In this document: positions 9,986-21,499 of the stretch, one piece after another
Position numbering within the stretch: the first letter of the stretch is position 1
How the letters are laid out: each line of letters opens with the position of its first letter
From: Halichoerus grypus
Taxonomy: Eukaryota > Chordata > Mammalia > Carnivora > Phocidae
Direction of reading: 5' to 3'
Length of the DNA: 64,000 nt
Assembly: GCF_964656455.1 (NCBI RefSeq)
Contig: NC_135718.1
Coordinates: 53,845,008-53,909,007, forward strand
Made by a program: the position numbers and the translations under genes
Notes under the pieces: model-generated
Seen by the model: only the letters and a program-made list of their open reading frames with translations
What the model was told of the DNA's origin: nothing
Database searches by the model: none

Positions 9986-11734
9986 TCTCTCTTTCTTGCC
10001 CCACGGGCATTGGCCCTGCACACCTTTGCACCCACTCTGCACTTGGCCCCATGCTAAGGGACAAGCAGATGTGAAGACACAAGACATCATCCTCCTACAT
10101 AGAATGGAGTGGTAACAAAGTTGCTTTTTGCTCAGGAGGGAGTCCTAGGTAAAAACATGGTACTTTCTGGGAAGTTCTAGATCAATTCCTCCACGGTAGA
10201 TCGAGGTAGCAGCAGAATGTCTATGTGGCGATGTCCTCCAGGTGGTGGTGAGGAGTGCCCACGGTGGGGACTAGTGGGAAGGCAGGGCTGTGGGCAGGAG
10301 CTCTTAGCAACCCAGGTGTTGACACACAGGGTGCCGGCAAGGCTACTGCAGGGCAGACCTGTGGCTCCAGGGAGGATGAGCAGAACACAGGGAGATAGGC
10401 AGTAGTCTGAGACGCAGGGGGACTCTGTAGAGTCCCAGGTGCCCTGAGGCAGGAGAAGAGGAAGTTCCGAGAAAGAGTGGTCAGTGGGTCAAGCAGCATC
10501 GAGAGAGAGGCTCAGGAGAAGGAAGGTCCGGCAGAGGCCAGTGGTTGGATCTTCAGGTGCCCCCAGAGGTCAGACTGTGAGACCCTGTGGGCAGGTGGGG
10601 CACAGATGTGGGGACAGTGAGCAGGTGCAGACCTGTGGGGAGTCACACACAAGGAGAGAGGCGGAGTGGCGGCTAGAGGGCGCAGCAGAGTCAAGCAAAG
10701 GGCTTCAGAGTTTTACAGCTGGTCAAAGGCAGAGGGGAGGAAGTGGGAGAGGAAGTGCATGGAGGGAGTGCGGAGGGGGGAGAAGGTCAGCCTTGGCGGA
10801 CAGGAGGCGCAGCTCTCTCTTTGGGCCATGGGAGCTCGCCTTCCCACCTCCTTGTTCCTCCGGGGCTGACAGCCTCCCCCCATCCCGAGGCGCCCCTCCT
10901 CCTAGCTCCTGCCAAATCCCATCACTCACACATCATGCCCCCTTGTTATCTCGCCCGGCAGCATCTTGACCCACAGAGAGCCAGGTCTGGGAGGAAAGCA
11001 GTTAGCGAGTGGCTGATGGTACACGTGGGAACAGAGGCATGACGTTCAATTGCTTTGTCTGCTCTGCGGGGCTAACAGCAACCCGGCCTGCTGCCCTCCA
11101 AGTTAAAGGAAAACCAACGGCTTCCACCCTGTTCCTTCCTGTTCTTAAGATCCACCTCCAGTGTCACAGGCCTCAGGAAGACAGTCCTGGGGGCCGTGGC
11201 ATCTTGCACTCCTCTGAGCCCCAGGCTGGGCTGCACGGTGGGGGCATCCCTGGTTCTCCCAGCAAGATCCAGGGTGGCCTGGAGGAGAAGGGCCAGGGTC
11301 TCACAGTTCTGTCCCCCGGGGCACTCAGAAGGACACCTGAGCAGTGATTAGGAAGGGTCACCGAGCACACACTGGGTGGGGGCATGCTCCAGGCTGGCCC
11401 TGCCCTGGGGCTGGCGAGGGCAGAAAAGAAGAAAAAGGCCGTGCTTATGAGGAGCTCATGATCTGTGTGGGCTTCTGGGCTCAAACACCCAGCCACTCCA
11501 ATGTCAGTCCCTGAATGGAGGACGGGGGCTGCAGGGAGGTGACCTGGGGGACGCTGACCCTCACCTGGCCTCTGACTTGCTCACCCTGCCCTCCTCAGGC
11601 CCAGGGTCAGGGGCCCTGCCCAGGGAAGAGAGCCGAACTGGGATTTGCATCCCCTTCTCTCCTGGGGTCTCTGTCTGGAGCCTGTTCGATCAACACCCAG
11701 GTGAAGACTGTCTACTGTGCATAAACTGGCAGGA

Positions 11735-11940
11735 TGAACAGAGACCTAGGTGCCAGCAACAGGATGTGCCACTTACCAGCTGTGAGACCTCCCGCAGACT
11801 GCTAATTCCTTGGAGCCAAAGTCCTCATCTGTAACGTGCAGATAACAGCTCCCACCTCACCAGGCCGGGTGAGGACCAGGCGTGATCATGTCAGTAGAGC
11901 ATCTATGGTAGTGCCTGGCGCACAGTAGGTGCACAGTTTG
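11735..11940 (+). mobile_element. MIR
   Basis: GCCACTTACCAGCTGTGAGA, CCTCATCTGTAACGTGC and GTGCCTGGCGCACAGTAGGT follow the MIR consensus in order. Confidence 0.75.
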
Positions 11941-12064
11941 GTTCCTGTCCCTTCTTCCCCTGCTAGGCCTGCCTCCTGAACGGAAGGATCAAACCGGGCC
12001 GTCCCCGGCTGTGGTGCAGCTCATCCAGAAAGAGCTGTGAGTGGGTCTCCCTACGACCAACATG

Positions 12065-12225
12065 ATCGTGTCTGGCACTGTGCGGCATTTTGCATGCCTA
12101 TCTTTTTCAATTTTCACACCCCAACCCTAGGAGACAGATACTATCATACCCATTTTACAGATAAGGAGCCTGAGGCGCAGAGCAGTTAAAAATCACTGGC
12201 CCTTAGTCATCCAGGTTGTGAGGGG
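12065..12225 (-). mobile_element. MIR (reverse)
   Basis: GGCACTGTGCGGCATTTTGC, CCCATTTTACAGATAAGGA and GCCTGAGGCGCAGAGCAG read as reverse MIR. Confidence 0.7.
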
Positions 12226-12769
12226 TGCAATACGGAGTTAAACTCAGCTCTCATGAAGCTAAAGAGTTCAGGCCCACCCCCCACCCATGGGCCCTGGATT
12301 TTCCTTCCTCCCGTGCCAGCCCTAGCCCAGGAGACAGCCAGCTGTATGGGTGCAGCTTTGGCCCCCGGGGTCCATGGGGCAGGCTGGCCTGCGGGCCCAC
12401 CCCATCCCGTCTGACAGTATTGTTGCATGATGAAAACTGGGAGTCAGTCTGGGACACGGGCTTTGGGCAAGATGTCTTATGAATTAAAAATTGTTACTTA
12501 GCTGCCTGCTGACAAAAGGGGCTGGTGTCCTGGGTGGCCCCTGAGCTGGGCTGCATTCAACAGCTCTGGGATCAACATATGGCAACCGGCGGGTGTGGGT
12601 TACCTCGGCTCTCAACCAAGGGAGGGGACACAGGCTGAGAGCTTGCTGCCCCTCCGAAGGACCCTCGAGGAGGCCGGGGAGGGTGGGTGATCAGGCCTAC
12701 CCCCTCTCCAAAGCTTCTCCAGAAGCCCCTAGAACCCTCTCCCTGCAGATCTCCGCGGGGTGCCTCATC

Positions 12770-13045
12770 TGCATTCAGGCCTCAGCTCCAGCATCACCGC
12801 CACTGAGGAGCCCTCCATAACCCCCCACTGGCCCCGCACGCCCCTCGCTCTCCACTCCGTTAGCTTGTTTTTTTTCCTTCAAAGCACTTCTGCTTTCTGA
12901 ACCTCTCTTTTCATCCATTTATGTGTTTGCTTATTATCTGTCTCCCCTCACTGCAACATAAGCTGCGGGACAGTAAGGATCAGTTTCCCCAAATGACCAG
13001 CTGATGCACGCAGGTGCTCAACAAATGTGTGAATGAACGGATGGA
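12770..13045 (+). mobile_element. L2 LINE 3' end
   Basis: CATTCAGGCCTCAGCTCCAG (Ser/Thr-like L2 tail), TTGCTTATTATCTGTCTCCC, CATAAGCTGCGGGACAG and GGTGCTCAACAAATGTGTGA follow the L2 3' end in order. Confidence 0.65.
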
Positions 13046-13736
13046 CTGATGCAGGGATGCGGTTGGGGGGGCAGTCTGAGGTTCGTGTCAAAGGCAGGAC
13101 TGCATGCTACTGGCGTGACTTGTCACGCATCACAGAGACCATAATGCTCCAGGGCTCTGAGGAGGGATCAGCCAATTAGCCATTCCAACCGGGGCGATCG
13201 TCTGCTCCTGATGCCCCCGCATCGGTACGTCTGCCCGAGCTGAGTGCATCTCGGTTAATTACGGTTACTGCCGTCCCATTGGGGAAAGACAATCCTCGAG
13301 TCCCCTCAGGTAGGTGTGAATGGCAGTCTGCTTGCCTTGCAGACGTTTCACAGAATGGCAGTTTTCATCAAGCTCCCTTAAACCAACAAACGATGACCTC
13401 TCCTAATAAGACCACAGACTGGACTCTGATTAATTTGCTAATAACTGGCTCCAAAGTGTGACACATTAACCCGAGTAGCCAAGGATAGTCAAACTGATTA
13501 TGGTAGGGTTGCCGAGGGTCACAAAACGGCCCTCTGGCTCACAGCAGCGCCTGGCTCGCTGCACCACGGGGGGCCCCAGGCAGGTGGCCTCCATCCGGTG
13601 CTCTGAAGACACTTTAATGCGGATCCGCAAAACAGCACCAGGGGTTATAGCCGGGATCAGAATCTCCCCCATTTCCTGAAAAACCTTTTCTCTTCAACCC
13701 CACGTGCCCACAGGGGCAGCTGCTACCATGGCCGTT

Positions 13737-13965
13737 GCTTAATAAAGAAAATTAGGAACACCCTAAGTGTCCAACAACAGGGATTAGTTAAATAAGTTAA
13801 TATACGAGATTCGGCCAGTGGCTATAAATAATGTTGCAGAAGAGAAGTTTGTGACTTGGAACGATGGATGTTTAAGACGTGTTTGTTGCTTTAAAAGGAG
13901 TCACCAAGTAGCATAGTTCCATCAGATGCTTCCTATTGTTTAAGAATATATGCTTAGAGAGAGGA
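13737..13965 (+). mobile_element. Old L1 (L1M) 3' fragment
   Basis: ACACCCTAAGTGTCCAACAA, GGGATTAGTTAAATAAGTTA and GTGGCTATAAATAATGTTGC resemble the L1M 3' UTR. No coding capacity. Confidence 0.6.
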
Positions 13966-14019
13966 ATGAAATGCTTACAAGATGTTCACCAAGATTAACT
14001 TTAAGTGGGGATACTAGAG

Positions 14020-14249
14020 CAGGGTTCCTCCGTCTCAGTAGTGGTGACACGGGGTTGGAAATCTGTTGTTGTGGGGGCTGCTCTCGGCCCTGCGGGACAA
14101 CAGGCCTGTTGGTGATGTCCATGTGTCAGGCCAGGTTCTAAGCACTTCACATGTATCTATCCATGTCTGAAGACATTTCCGAATGTCCCCAGGAAGGCAG
14201 GGGAAGTGGGCACGTGTGTGGCAAAATCACTCCTGGCTGAGAACCACTG
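14020..14249 (+). mobile_element. MER20 hAT-Charlie element with internal foreign patch
   Basis: It begins CAGGGTTCCTC and holds TGTTGTGGGGGCTG and CAGGACAAC-like core sequence, then resumes with AAGACATTTCCGAATGTCCC, GGCAAAATCACTCCTGGCTG and ends GAGAACCACTG. The flanking octamers TACTAGAG and TTCTAGAA match at six of eight positions, as expected of an old hAT target duplication. Its middle is replaced by 14103-14164, which is not MER20. Confidence 0.8.
14103..14164 (+). repeat. 62-bp direct repeat, copy 1 (inside MER20)
   Basis: Ungapped match to 15239-15300 with four mismatches. The segment is antisense-MIR sequence (TGTCAGGCCAGGTTCTAAGC) sitting where MER20 core should be. Confidence 0.93.
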
Positions 14250-14339
14250 TTCTAGAATCATTTCAACTTTTTCCTTTTGAACCATTTGAATTACAGGTGT
14301 TAAAAAAAAAAAAGTAAATGCAAGTTCTTTTAAAGAATA

Positions 14340-14431
14340 ATCCCCAAGCTTCTAGACAGAGATGATGGTTGTACAACACTGTGAACGTTCTTAATGCCAC
14401 TGCATTGTACACTTTAAAATGGTGAATTTTA
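14340..14431 (+). mobile_element. Old L1-like tail fragment
   Basis: GGTTGTACAACACTGTGAAC, TTAATGCCACTGCATTGTAC and ACTTTAAAATGG are the common old L1 3' motif series. The fragment resumes for a few bases after the Can-SINE at 14640. Confidence 0.55.
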
Positions 14432-14623
14432 GGAGCGCCTGGGTGGCTCAGTTGGTTAAGCATCTGCCTTCGGCTCAGGCCCTGATCCCAGGGTCCTGGG
14501 ATCGAGCCCCGCATTGGGCTCCCTGCTCAGTGGGGAGCCTGCTTCTCCCTCTGCCTCTGCCCCTCCCCCTGCTTGTGCTCGTGTGCTCTCTCTCTGACAA
14601 ATAAATAAAATCTTAAAAAAAAT
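14432..14623 (+). mobile_element. Can-SINE (SINEC), full length
   Basis: Complete tRNA-derived SINE with A box (TGGCTCAGTTGGTTAAG), B box (GGATCGAGCCCC), CT-rich block and (AAAT)n AATCTTAAA tail. The perfect 16-bp target-site duplication AAAATGGTGAATTTTA lies at 14416-14431 and 14624-14639. It landed in an older L1-like tail, whose motif TGTACACTTTAAAATGG it split. Confidence 0.96.
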
Positions 14624-15238
14624 AAAATGGTGAATTTTACCTTCTGTATATTTAAGCACACGCAAAAAACTCCCCAGGTTTGATGATGTGCGTCTGTGTG
14701 GTCTAACTTGGTGCCAGATGTGGGCTGACTTGTGAATGGACCTGCTTCAAGGAGCAAAGCTTCCTCTACCTCCCTTAGGAGTGTTCTGACACTCCTGCTG
14801 ATGTTAATCTCCCCAAGGGCAGGGGCCTCTCCTGCCTTGGCCCTTGGCCTCCGCTGCATCCCTGAGGAAAGGAATTTGCTCACAGAGGAGTTTGCAAGGC
14901 TCCAGAAAGCCTGAGCAGTGCAAGATGAAATCTCTGCTCCCAGGTGCGTCCAGTCTAGATGAGAAAACGGGACCTGTGCCCCAAATGTGCCTGACCCCAA
15001 TGAGGGCAGCTCCTGGGGGGCTGGTGCGGGAGGGGCTCCTTCCGCTGGGCCTTAGAGAGCATATTTGGGTAAGCATGGAGGGGAGAAGGCCTTCCTGTTG
15101 GGCATCTAGCAAGAACAGAAGGGGGGAGCCAGCTGGAGGAGCAGCGGTGTTAGGAGCGGCTGATGCCAGAAGGTGGGAGCCTTGAATGCCAGGTAAAGTT
15201 TGGACTTCTATCCTACGGGAAGTCCCTGGAGGCAGGAA

Positions 15239-15470
15239 GGTCTGTTGGTGATGTCCATGTGTCAGGCCAGGTTCTAAGCACTTTGAATGTATCTATCCAT
15301 TAAGCTTCCATGGGCAGGGCGTCATCATCTTCATCAATCTCATTATTAGTGTCATTCCCATTTAACAGGTGAGAAAACCAAGGCACAGGAAGACTAAGTG
15401 ATTTGCTCGAAGTCACACTACTGGTAAGTGGTGCAGCCAGTGCTCCGGGCCAGGCTGATGGACTCCAGAG
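15239..15470 (-). mobile_element. MIR (reverse), carrying direct-repeat copy 2
   Basis: Reverse MIR with TTCTAAGCACTTTGAATG, TCATTCCCATTTAACAGGTG, AAGTGATTTGCTCGAAGTCA and GGTAAGTGGTGCAGCCAG. Its first 62 nt (15239-15300) are the likely source of the patch at 14103-14164. Confidence 0.8.
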
Positions 15471-15524
15471 CCTGTAAAGCTTAGGGCACACGCCGGGCAG
15501 CCCCCAAGGGCTATGTGTGAGCTC

Positions 15525-15680
15525 ACTGGATTCTCAGAATGCCCTGTGAGGCCGGCACATCTACCCCAATGATTAGATTAGGAGATCAAGGCTCAGTCAG
15601 GGAAGTGCCCCCTTCAAGGACTCATGGTAACTTAGCGACCATGCTGGGATTAGAACTGGGGTCATTTGGGTCTCAAATGT
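15525..15680 (-). mobile_element. MIR fragment (reverse)
   Basis: GGAGATCAAGGCTCAGTCAG and TGCTGGGATTAGAACTGGGG fit the reverse MIR. It is diverged. Confidence 0.5.
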
Positions 15681-16469
15681 CCCTCACAGCTGCCGTTGTC
15701 TCTCCTGTGTGGGTCTGGAGACTGGCCAATGATGATGAGCAAGGTGAGGAGAAGGAGAGCAGAGGGCTGTGGATCTCCCAGGAATCCACCTGCTTGCTTG
15801 TCCTGAACCTGGTTGCCTCCAGGGCCTGTGGCAGGTGGGCCCAGAACACCCATTCCTACCCTCACCTGAGGCCCCTCCTCCGGCCGAGGGCGGGTGCCAA
15901 GGTGTGCTGGGGCGCTTGGCTATGTTCCCCAGAGGGCTGCCTGTTGTGTCCGCGGCTGGGCCCGGCCCACATAACTCACCCAAGGCTTGGCACTCAAGAG
16001 GGCGTCAGGGCTCTGAGAGATTTATGGGCTCCGATAAAGCCATCTCAGTCCTCGAATAAGGAGCCTGTGATATTTGATGATCTGAAAGGCCTTGTCCCAG
16101 AGTGGGAGTGCGAGGGGGAAGGAGGAGGGGAGACGCTTAAGAAAACAAAGAGGACAGTGATCAGATGCCCAAGGAGATGGAAGTGGGAGGGGTGTGTTCG
16201 TGCTGTCTATCATTTTGCAGGCCCTCACCCCCTCCTCCAGCACCTCTGTACTGACCCAGCAGTGGGACGTGGGAAAGACAGGTGCAGAGAAGGGCCTGCT
16301 TACGGAGCGGGGGCCCCAGAGACCACCTACTACACTACCGAGCCTCTAGGTGCCAAGCACAGGTCGGGGACATGGGTAATGTCCTCAGGTGCCCACCATC
16401 CAATGGGGAAGATAGGTCCCTGGGAGAAGGACAAAGCCCTATGTAAAAAGAAGCTAGCTGGGGACTCGC

Positions 16470-16625
16470 CATGAAGTCAGGGACTGGATTCATGCTTGTG
16501 GGCTTGTGGGCCTCTCTGAGCCTCAGTTTCCTTACTGTGGATGAGAATAACTGTCCTGTTCACAGGGCTGTTTGGAGGTTCAACGAGGTAAGGGATCTGA
16601 AAAGGCTTTACAAACTGTGACGTCC
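16470..16625 (+). mobile_element. MIR
   Basis: GAGCCTCAGTTTCCTTACTG, ACAGGGCTGTTTGGAGGTTC and GGCTTTACAAACTGTGA follow the MIR core and 3' half. Confidence 0.65.
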
Positions 16626-16914
16626 TGAACCTAAGTCAGATATGAGTCAAGGCTGATGATCCAAGCATCTAGGGCAGGTGGAACCAAGCAGTGCCTGGAG
16701 CTGGATGACATTAGGCAGAAAAGATTGTGAGAAGGGGGGGCAGGGTGGGGTGCCAGGCCAGCTGCAGGTGCATACCGGAGTTTGCAGAATGAGGCGGCAT
16801 GGCGTCCCTGAACCTTCCCTTCCAATCCTATATCCCAGGGTCTAACCTCATCCTCTAAATGTCACTTGTTCTGTTCCTTGTCTTGTCATTGCCACGATCG
16901 TGTGGGAGGAAACT

Positions 16915-17095
16915 CGGGCATCAGAGAGCCCTGAGTTGGAATCCGGACTCCGCTACTTCCAGCCACTTTGGGCGAGCGACATCGCCCTTCTGAGCCTCAG
17001 CTTCCTCACCTGCCAGCCAGAGACAGTAACAGAATTTGCCTCCTCGGGTTGCTGGGAGGATTGACGGAGCCCATGAGCATGAGGCTGGCTCGGAG
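16915..17095 (+). mobile_element. MIR
   Basis: GAGTTGGAATCCGGACTCCG, GAGCCTCAGCTTCCTCACCT and GGGTTGCTGGGAGGATTGAC follow MIR in order. Confidence 0.7.
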
Positions 17096-17504
17096 CAGGG
17101 CTCCCTGAGTCACCGAATCCTCCAGTCTCTCCTGCCACTTGCCCTCCGTGGCTGCTGATCCCGACAGTCCCCCAGCTGCCCCCCTCCCTCCGGCCCCAAG
17201 TACTGCAAGTTCTGGAGTGAATGACTTTCAAATCTGGGAAGGAGAACCCATCACACACACCTTGAGCTGGGTAATTTATGAATCAAATTGTGCTCCGTCA
17301 GGGCTCTGCGGCCCAGAAATAGATGTGGTCGGACGAGGTTCAGGGAGCCAGGCTCAGACACAGTTATCTTCATACAAACTGGCCACCCGCGGGCAGAACC
17401 GGCCTGGATGACTGACCTTGAGGGGCTCCCTGGGGGTCTGCGGAGACCCCCTCAGCCAGGCCCCTGCTCCGAATCCTGCAGAGAGGACAGAGATCTGCCT
17501 GGCA

Positions 17505-17580
17505 CTCAGGAGGAGAGCTGGTGACCCTGGGCAAGTTACTTAACCTCTCTGGGCCTCAGGGTCCTCCGTTGTTTAAAAAA
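17505..17580 (+). mobile_element. MIR core fragment
   Basis: GTGACCCTGGGCAAGTTACT followed by TAACCTCTCTGGGCCTCAGG is the MIR core. Confidence 0.7.
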
Positions 17581-18004
17581 GATGGGCTTTCCTTTGGCAC
17601 TGGTTTTTCAAATGTCTTTGCTTTGGTAGCAAATCCTTTTGTCAGAAAAAATGTTGCACAAAACCCCAGTATAGAAAACAGTCGAGAACAGAGCTAGCTG
17701 CCCTGGCTGAGGTCGATGATGGGGGGAGGTGACGGCATCCAGCATATTCTGTACATTCCTTGCCCACAGAGGGGTCCCAAGGGATGGGCTGCGGGCTTGG
17801 GGCCTCGGGGAACTTGGAAGTCCCCGTGGACTCTTTCAGTTTTAAGATTCCATAGTTGTCTATGAGCGCACACCCCAGGATGTACAGGGCCTGCCATTAG
17901 GCCGTCTAGGTCATCCTAGGACCAAGAAATGCTGACCAGACAGGTGAAGTTCTTGAAGATCAGAGGATTGATGTCTTCATCCAGATCTGATCTTTTTGAA
18001 AGGG

Positions 18005-18230
18005 GTAGATGTTGTAGTGCCTAAGACCACTCCCCTCAAGCTGTGTGACCATGAGCAAGTTAACTACCCTCTCTGGGCTTTAGTTCCCTTGGCTGTAAAA
18101 GGGGAGGGATAATACTTATCTCATAGAACTGATGTGAATGCAAAAGCTGGAAATGCATCTATTTAATTCAGCACAGTGTTCAGCATATAGTAAGTACTCA
18201 GTAAATATTAGCTGTTGCTATAAATTCTTT
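18005..18230 (+). mobile_element. MIR
   Basis: Near complete: GTAGTGCCTAAGACCAC, GCTGTGTGACCATGAGCAAG, CTGTAAAAGGGGAGGGATAA and AGTAAGTACTCAGTAAATAT. Confidence 0.8.
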
Positions 18231-18239
18231 CGAAGGAAG

Positions 18240-18400
18240 GACACTTGGCACTTGGTACATTTTATCTTGCTTAATCCTCATAGGAGCCCCACTGACTAGT
18301 AAACTGATGTGAGAGGCTAATTTGTCTCAAGTCATATGGCTGGTAAGTGGTTGAACTAAAATCTGAACCCACAGCCTTTAATGCCAAAGCCTGTGTTCTC
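18240..18400 (-). mobile_element. MIR (reverse)
   Basis: CTTAATCCTCATAGGAGCCC, AAGTCATATGGCTGGTAAGT and AACTAAAATCTGAACCCACA are reverse MIR. It lies tail to tail with the MIR at 18005. Confidence 0.7.
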
Positions 18401-19360
18401 TCTCCCACTCCTCCCTAGAAACATTGCTTCTAGAAGGCCCTACCAGGAAAGCCCCAGACTGTGCCAGGCATAGTTTCCCAATGATGGAGGGTTTTCCAGC
18501 CTCTGGTCAGTGACTCAGAGTGTAACATCAAAGCAGATATTTCTGGTCAGGGAAAGACTGGGGTTAACAACTACCAATTTAGCTAAGTACAAAACCCACC
18601 CAACAATGTGGAAAGCATAAAAAAATCTTGCGTTCTACTGAAAATGGGTCAGAAATCATTATGTTCATAAGAAAAGATGGCGAATTTGTCCTATGGGGTA
18701 AGAGCCCACCAATATGAAAAGAAGAAGGTCAGGTTTTCCCAGAGGGTATCTCTGGGAACTCTGATGCATAGGATATAAGAAAAGCCAACTTTTAAAAAGT
18801 TCTGTGGTCAAGAAAATTTCAGAAACACTGAGCAGGTATCTTCACTGCAAGACTTGTCAGAGCCTTTAATGTGCAAATATGCATTGTGACCTGCCAGAAG
18901 GAGGATGTTGTAATACAGCATCTCTCCAACTTATTGGCCACAGAAGCCTTTCTCCAAAACTCTCTTGAGAGGTGGTGTGGGAAACCTAATGAAGAAAGTG
19001 AAGGTGTAAAATGGGCTGCTTCCACAGTTACCCTCCTGTGGGGTCTCTGAGCACACAAGTTAGATGTGTCCAGAGTCAGAGAAGGAAAATGGAAGAGTGC
19101 TTAGAGGCCCATCAGGTTCGAACTTCTTCATCTCCCCTGTGGAGCTGGGAGGCAGGGATGGGGAGGATCTTGGCCAATATTACATGGCAAGTTAGACGTG
19201 GAGCTGGGTCTGCTGGGTCAACCTCAAGTCTGGTTCAAGTCTGGGTGCCTGACTGGGCCACGGTCAGATGTGGATTCCCCCACGGTCAGATGTGGGTCCC
19301 GGGCCAGTGGTGGGTCCCCTGGAAGCTTTGGGGACCACACTTATAAAAAGAAATGAGCTC

Positions 19361-19600
19361 TCACTGTGGACAATTTCAAACATACACAAAGGTAGAGACA
19401 AGAGCACAATGAAGCCCTATCTACCCATCACCTAGAGTCAACCATCGTCAACATTTCGTCCATCATTTTTAAAACTCTCCCTCCCAACAGTTTCTAGAGT
19501 CATTACAGCAAATTTCAGTTCATCCTTAAATACTGTCTACATCTCTGATAAGGACTTCTGAAGTGCACACTAAACAAAATAAAGGATTCCTAACGTCACT
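19361..19600 (+). mobile_element. Old L1 3' UTR-like fragment
   Basis: TTTCAAACATACACAAAGGT, GAAGCCCTATCTACCCATCA and CCATCGTCAACATTTCG match the well-known old L1 3' UTR series. Confidence 0.55.
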
Positions 19601-21499
19601 TGAGACAAAGTCCATCTTCAAGCAGGGACACCCCCCCTTTTGAAGCCACATTAAGATTAGAAGCTTTAACACTTTCTACTCAGTCCTCAGACAGCAAGCC
19701 TCTGGGATTATTGAAAATGAAAGAAAAGGTGTTGCCAACATGGTAAAAGTTTCATTTTCCAACCAAGGACAAAAAAAAAGAGCAAAAAAACTCAGAAGCA
19801 AATAGGGCAAAACGCCAACCAGTGTCATCTGGATGGTAAACATGGGGCTGGGGGGCGGGGTTGTATCAGGTTCTGTACTCTTCTAAATATGTAACATTTC
19901 ACATTTGCCAGTGATCCTGGCCCTGCTTCTCTGACGAAGGCCAGGGTCCTGGACAGGGTTGCGGTGGGGGAGACGGGTGGCCATTTCATCCCAGCAGCCC
20001 AGCCTCCAGAAAGCCCTCATCCTCCCCGCTCCAGTGTCAGTCCTAGATGTCACATTGTGTCCCCAGGTCCTGGCCCGGCGCCCCACACCGAGTGGGTGTT
20101 CGGAATGCTTGATGAGTGAGCCTGGCCAGACAGGGAGGGTGTCCCGAGATGTTCCCGTCCCCTTGGCTCACACAGGCAGGAACTTCTGCTGAGCAAGTGG
20201 GAAATGGGAGAAAGAGAGACATCCTTGCCTTTTCGGCCAAGGAGGAGGGTCAGCAACCAAAATCTCCACAAAGACTCTGACCACACTTTTGAAAAAGAGA
20301 GCCACAGGTCAGAGCTCAGGTTCCTTCTCCCCCTCGGGATAGGAGGCCAGAGTCCTCTGAATTACAAGGTCTGATCTGGGCTCCAGACCCCTACTCTCTT
20401 GGCAGGAGGGCAGTTTCTCTGGGAAGCTCCCCAGCACTGCCGAGGGGCTGGGCACCCTCTGGCACCCCCACTCCCAGCCCTGTGAATAGACCCTTCTGGA
20501 GGGGGAAGAGGAGCACCGAATCTTGTGGGAGACAGATGGTATCTTTTGGGGGTGTCTGCAAGCTTGAGACTCAGCGCCCAGGGGAAAGAGGAAGTCCTTT
20601 GTTTGTGGAGGAAGCTCCTGGCACAGTCCCCAACCCCAAGCAGAGCCTCAGAGCCTGAACAGCACCTCCGTCAAAGCCAGAACGGAGGGCAGTCTTTGCA
20701 CTTCAGCCCGCCAACCTCTGCCCAGATGTGCAGCCCACTCTTCCTCCCAGCACCAAGCCCCGAGCGTTGCCAGCTGTGAGCCCCAGCCTGCAGCTGCCCC
20801 GATGGAAGGTAGCTTATGGCTTTAATTATGGAGTGCCGGCTAAGAGCCTCAGGAAGGAGCCAGCCCCACCAGGCTCGGTTCCTGTTGACAAGGGGCTGCC
20901 AAGTTGGCCAGTCCCGTCCTGCGCGCCGCCACGCTGTCCCCCCACTGTCTGGGTGGTGAGCAGGCTCACCCTTCACTTCTGGGGTGCCCGCAGCCTGGCC
21001 CCTGCTCTGGAGTGCGGATGAGGCCAGGTGTGCAGGAGGAATGGCTTGAGGCTGGCCTAGGAGAGAGCTTTGTCTTGAGTTGTGGGAGAGACGCAGGAGG
21101 GATGAGCTGGGGCAGGGGGAGCGGGCCAGGCCAGTGCGGGGCTCTGGACAATGAGGGAGTTCTCTGAAGGACAGGGGTGGCTGCCAGAGAGGCTGGGGGT
21201 GGTTAAGAAGAGTTGTGAGTGGCTGGACTGACAAGGGACAGAGCCCGGATGGTTGAGTGGAGCACTCCAGATTCTCTCTCACCTGGTTACCCCAGCGGCC
21301 TTCTGGCTGGCTCCCTGCTTCTCCTATTGCCCCCTCTCCAGCCCATGCTCCATCTTTCTCTGATCTTTTAAAGGCCTGACCAAGGCCTTTCAGATCAAGT
21401 AACTCCATTGCAATGTTTCCCCAGGGCAAATGGAATAAAATCCCAATTCCTCATCCTGGTCTGGGCAAGACGCTAAGTGCGCCATCCCAGTCCAGCTCT

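Noticed and set aside
15539..16474. Open plus-strand frame of 311 codons as a gene
   Set aside because: It starts inside a reverse MIR, has no recognisable domain, no conserved codon pattern visible, no promoter, and sits in GC-rich intron where long chance frames are common.
20671..21429. Open minus-strand frame of 252 codons as a CDH23 exon or nested gene
   Set aside because: Low-complexity Pro/Ser/Gln-rich translation with no family resemblance, and no match to cadherin sequence, whose exons already join perfectly without it.
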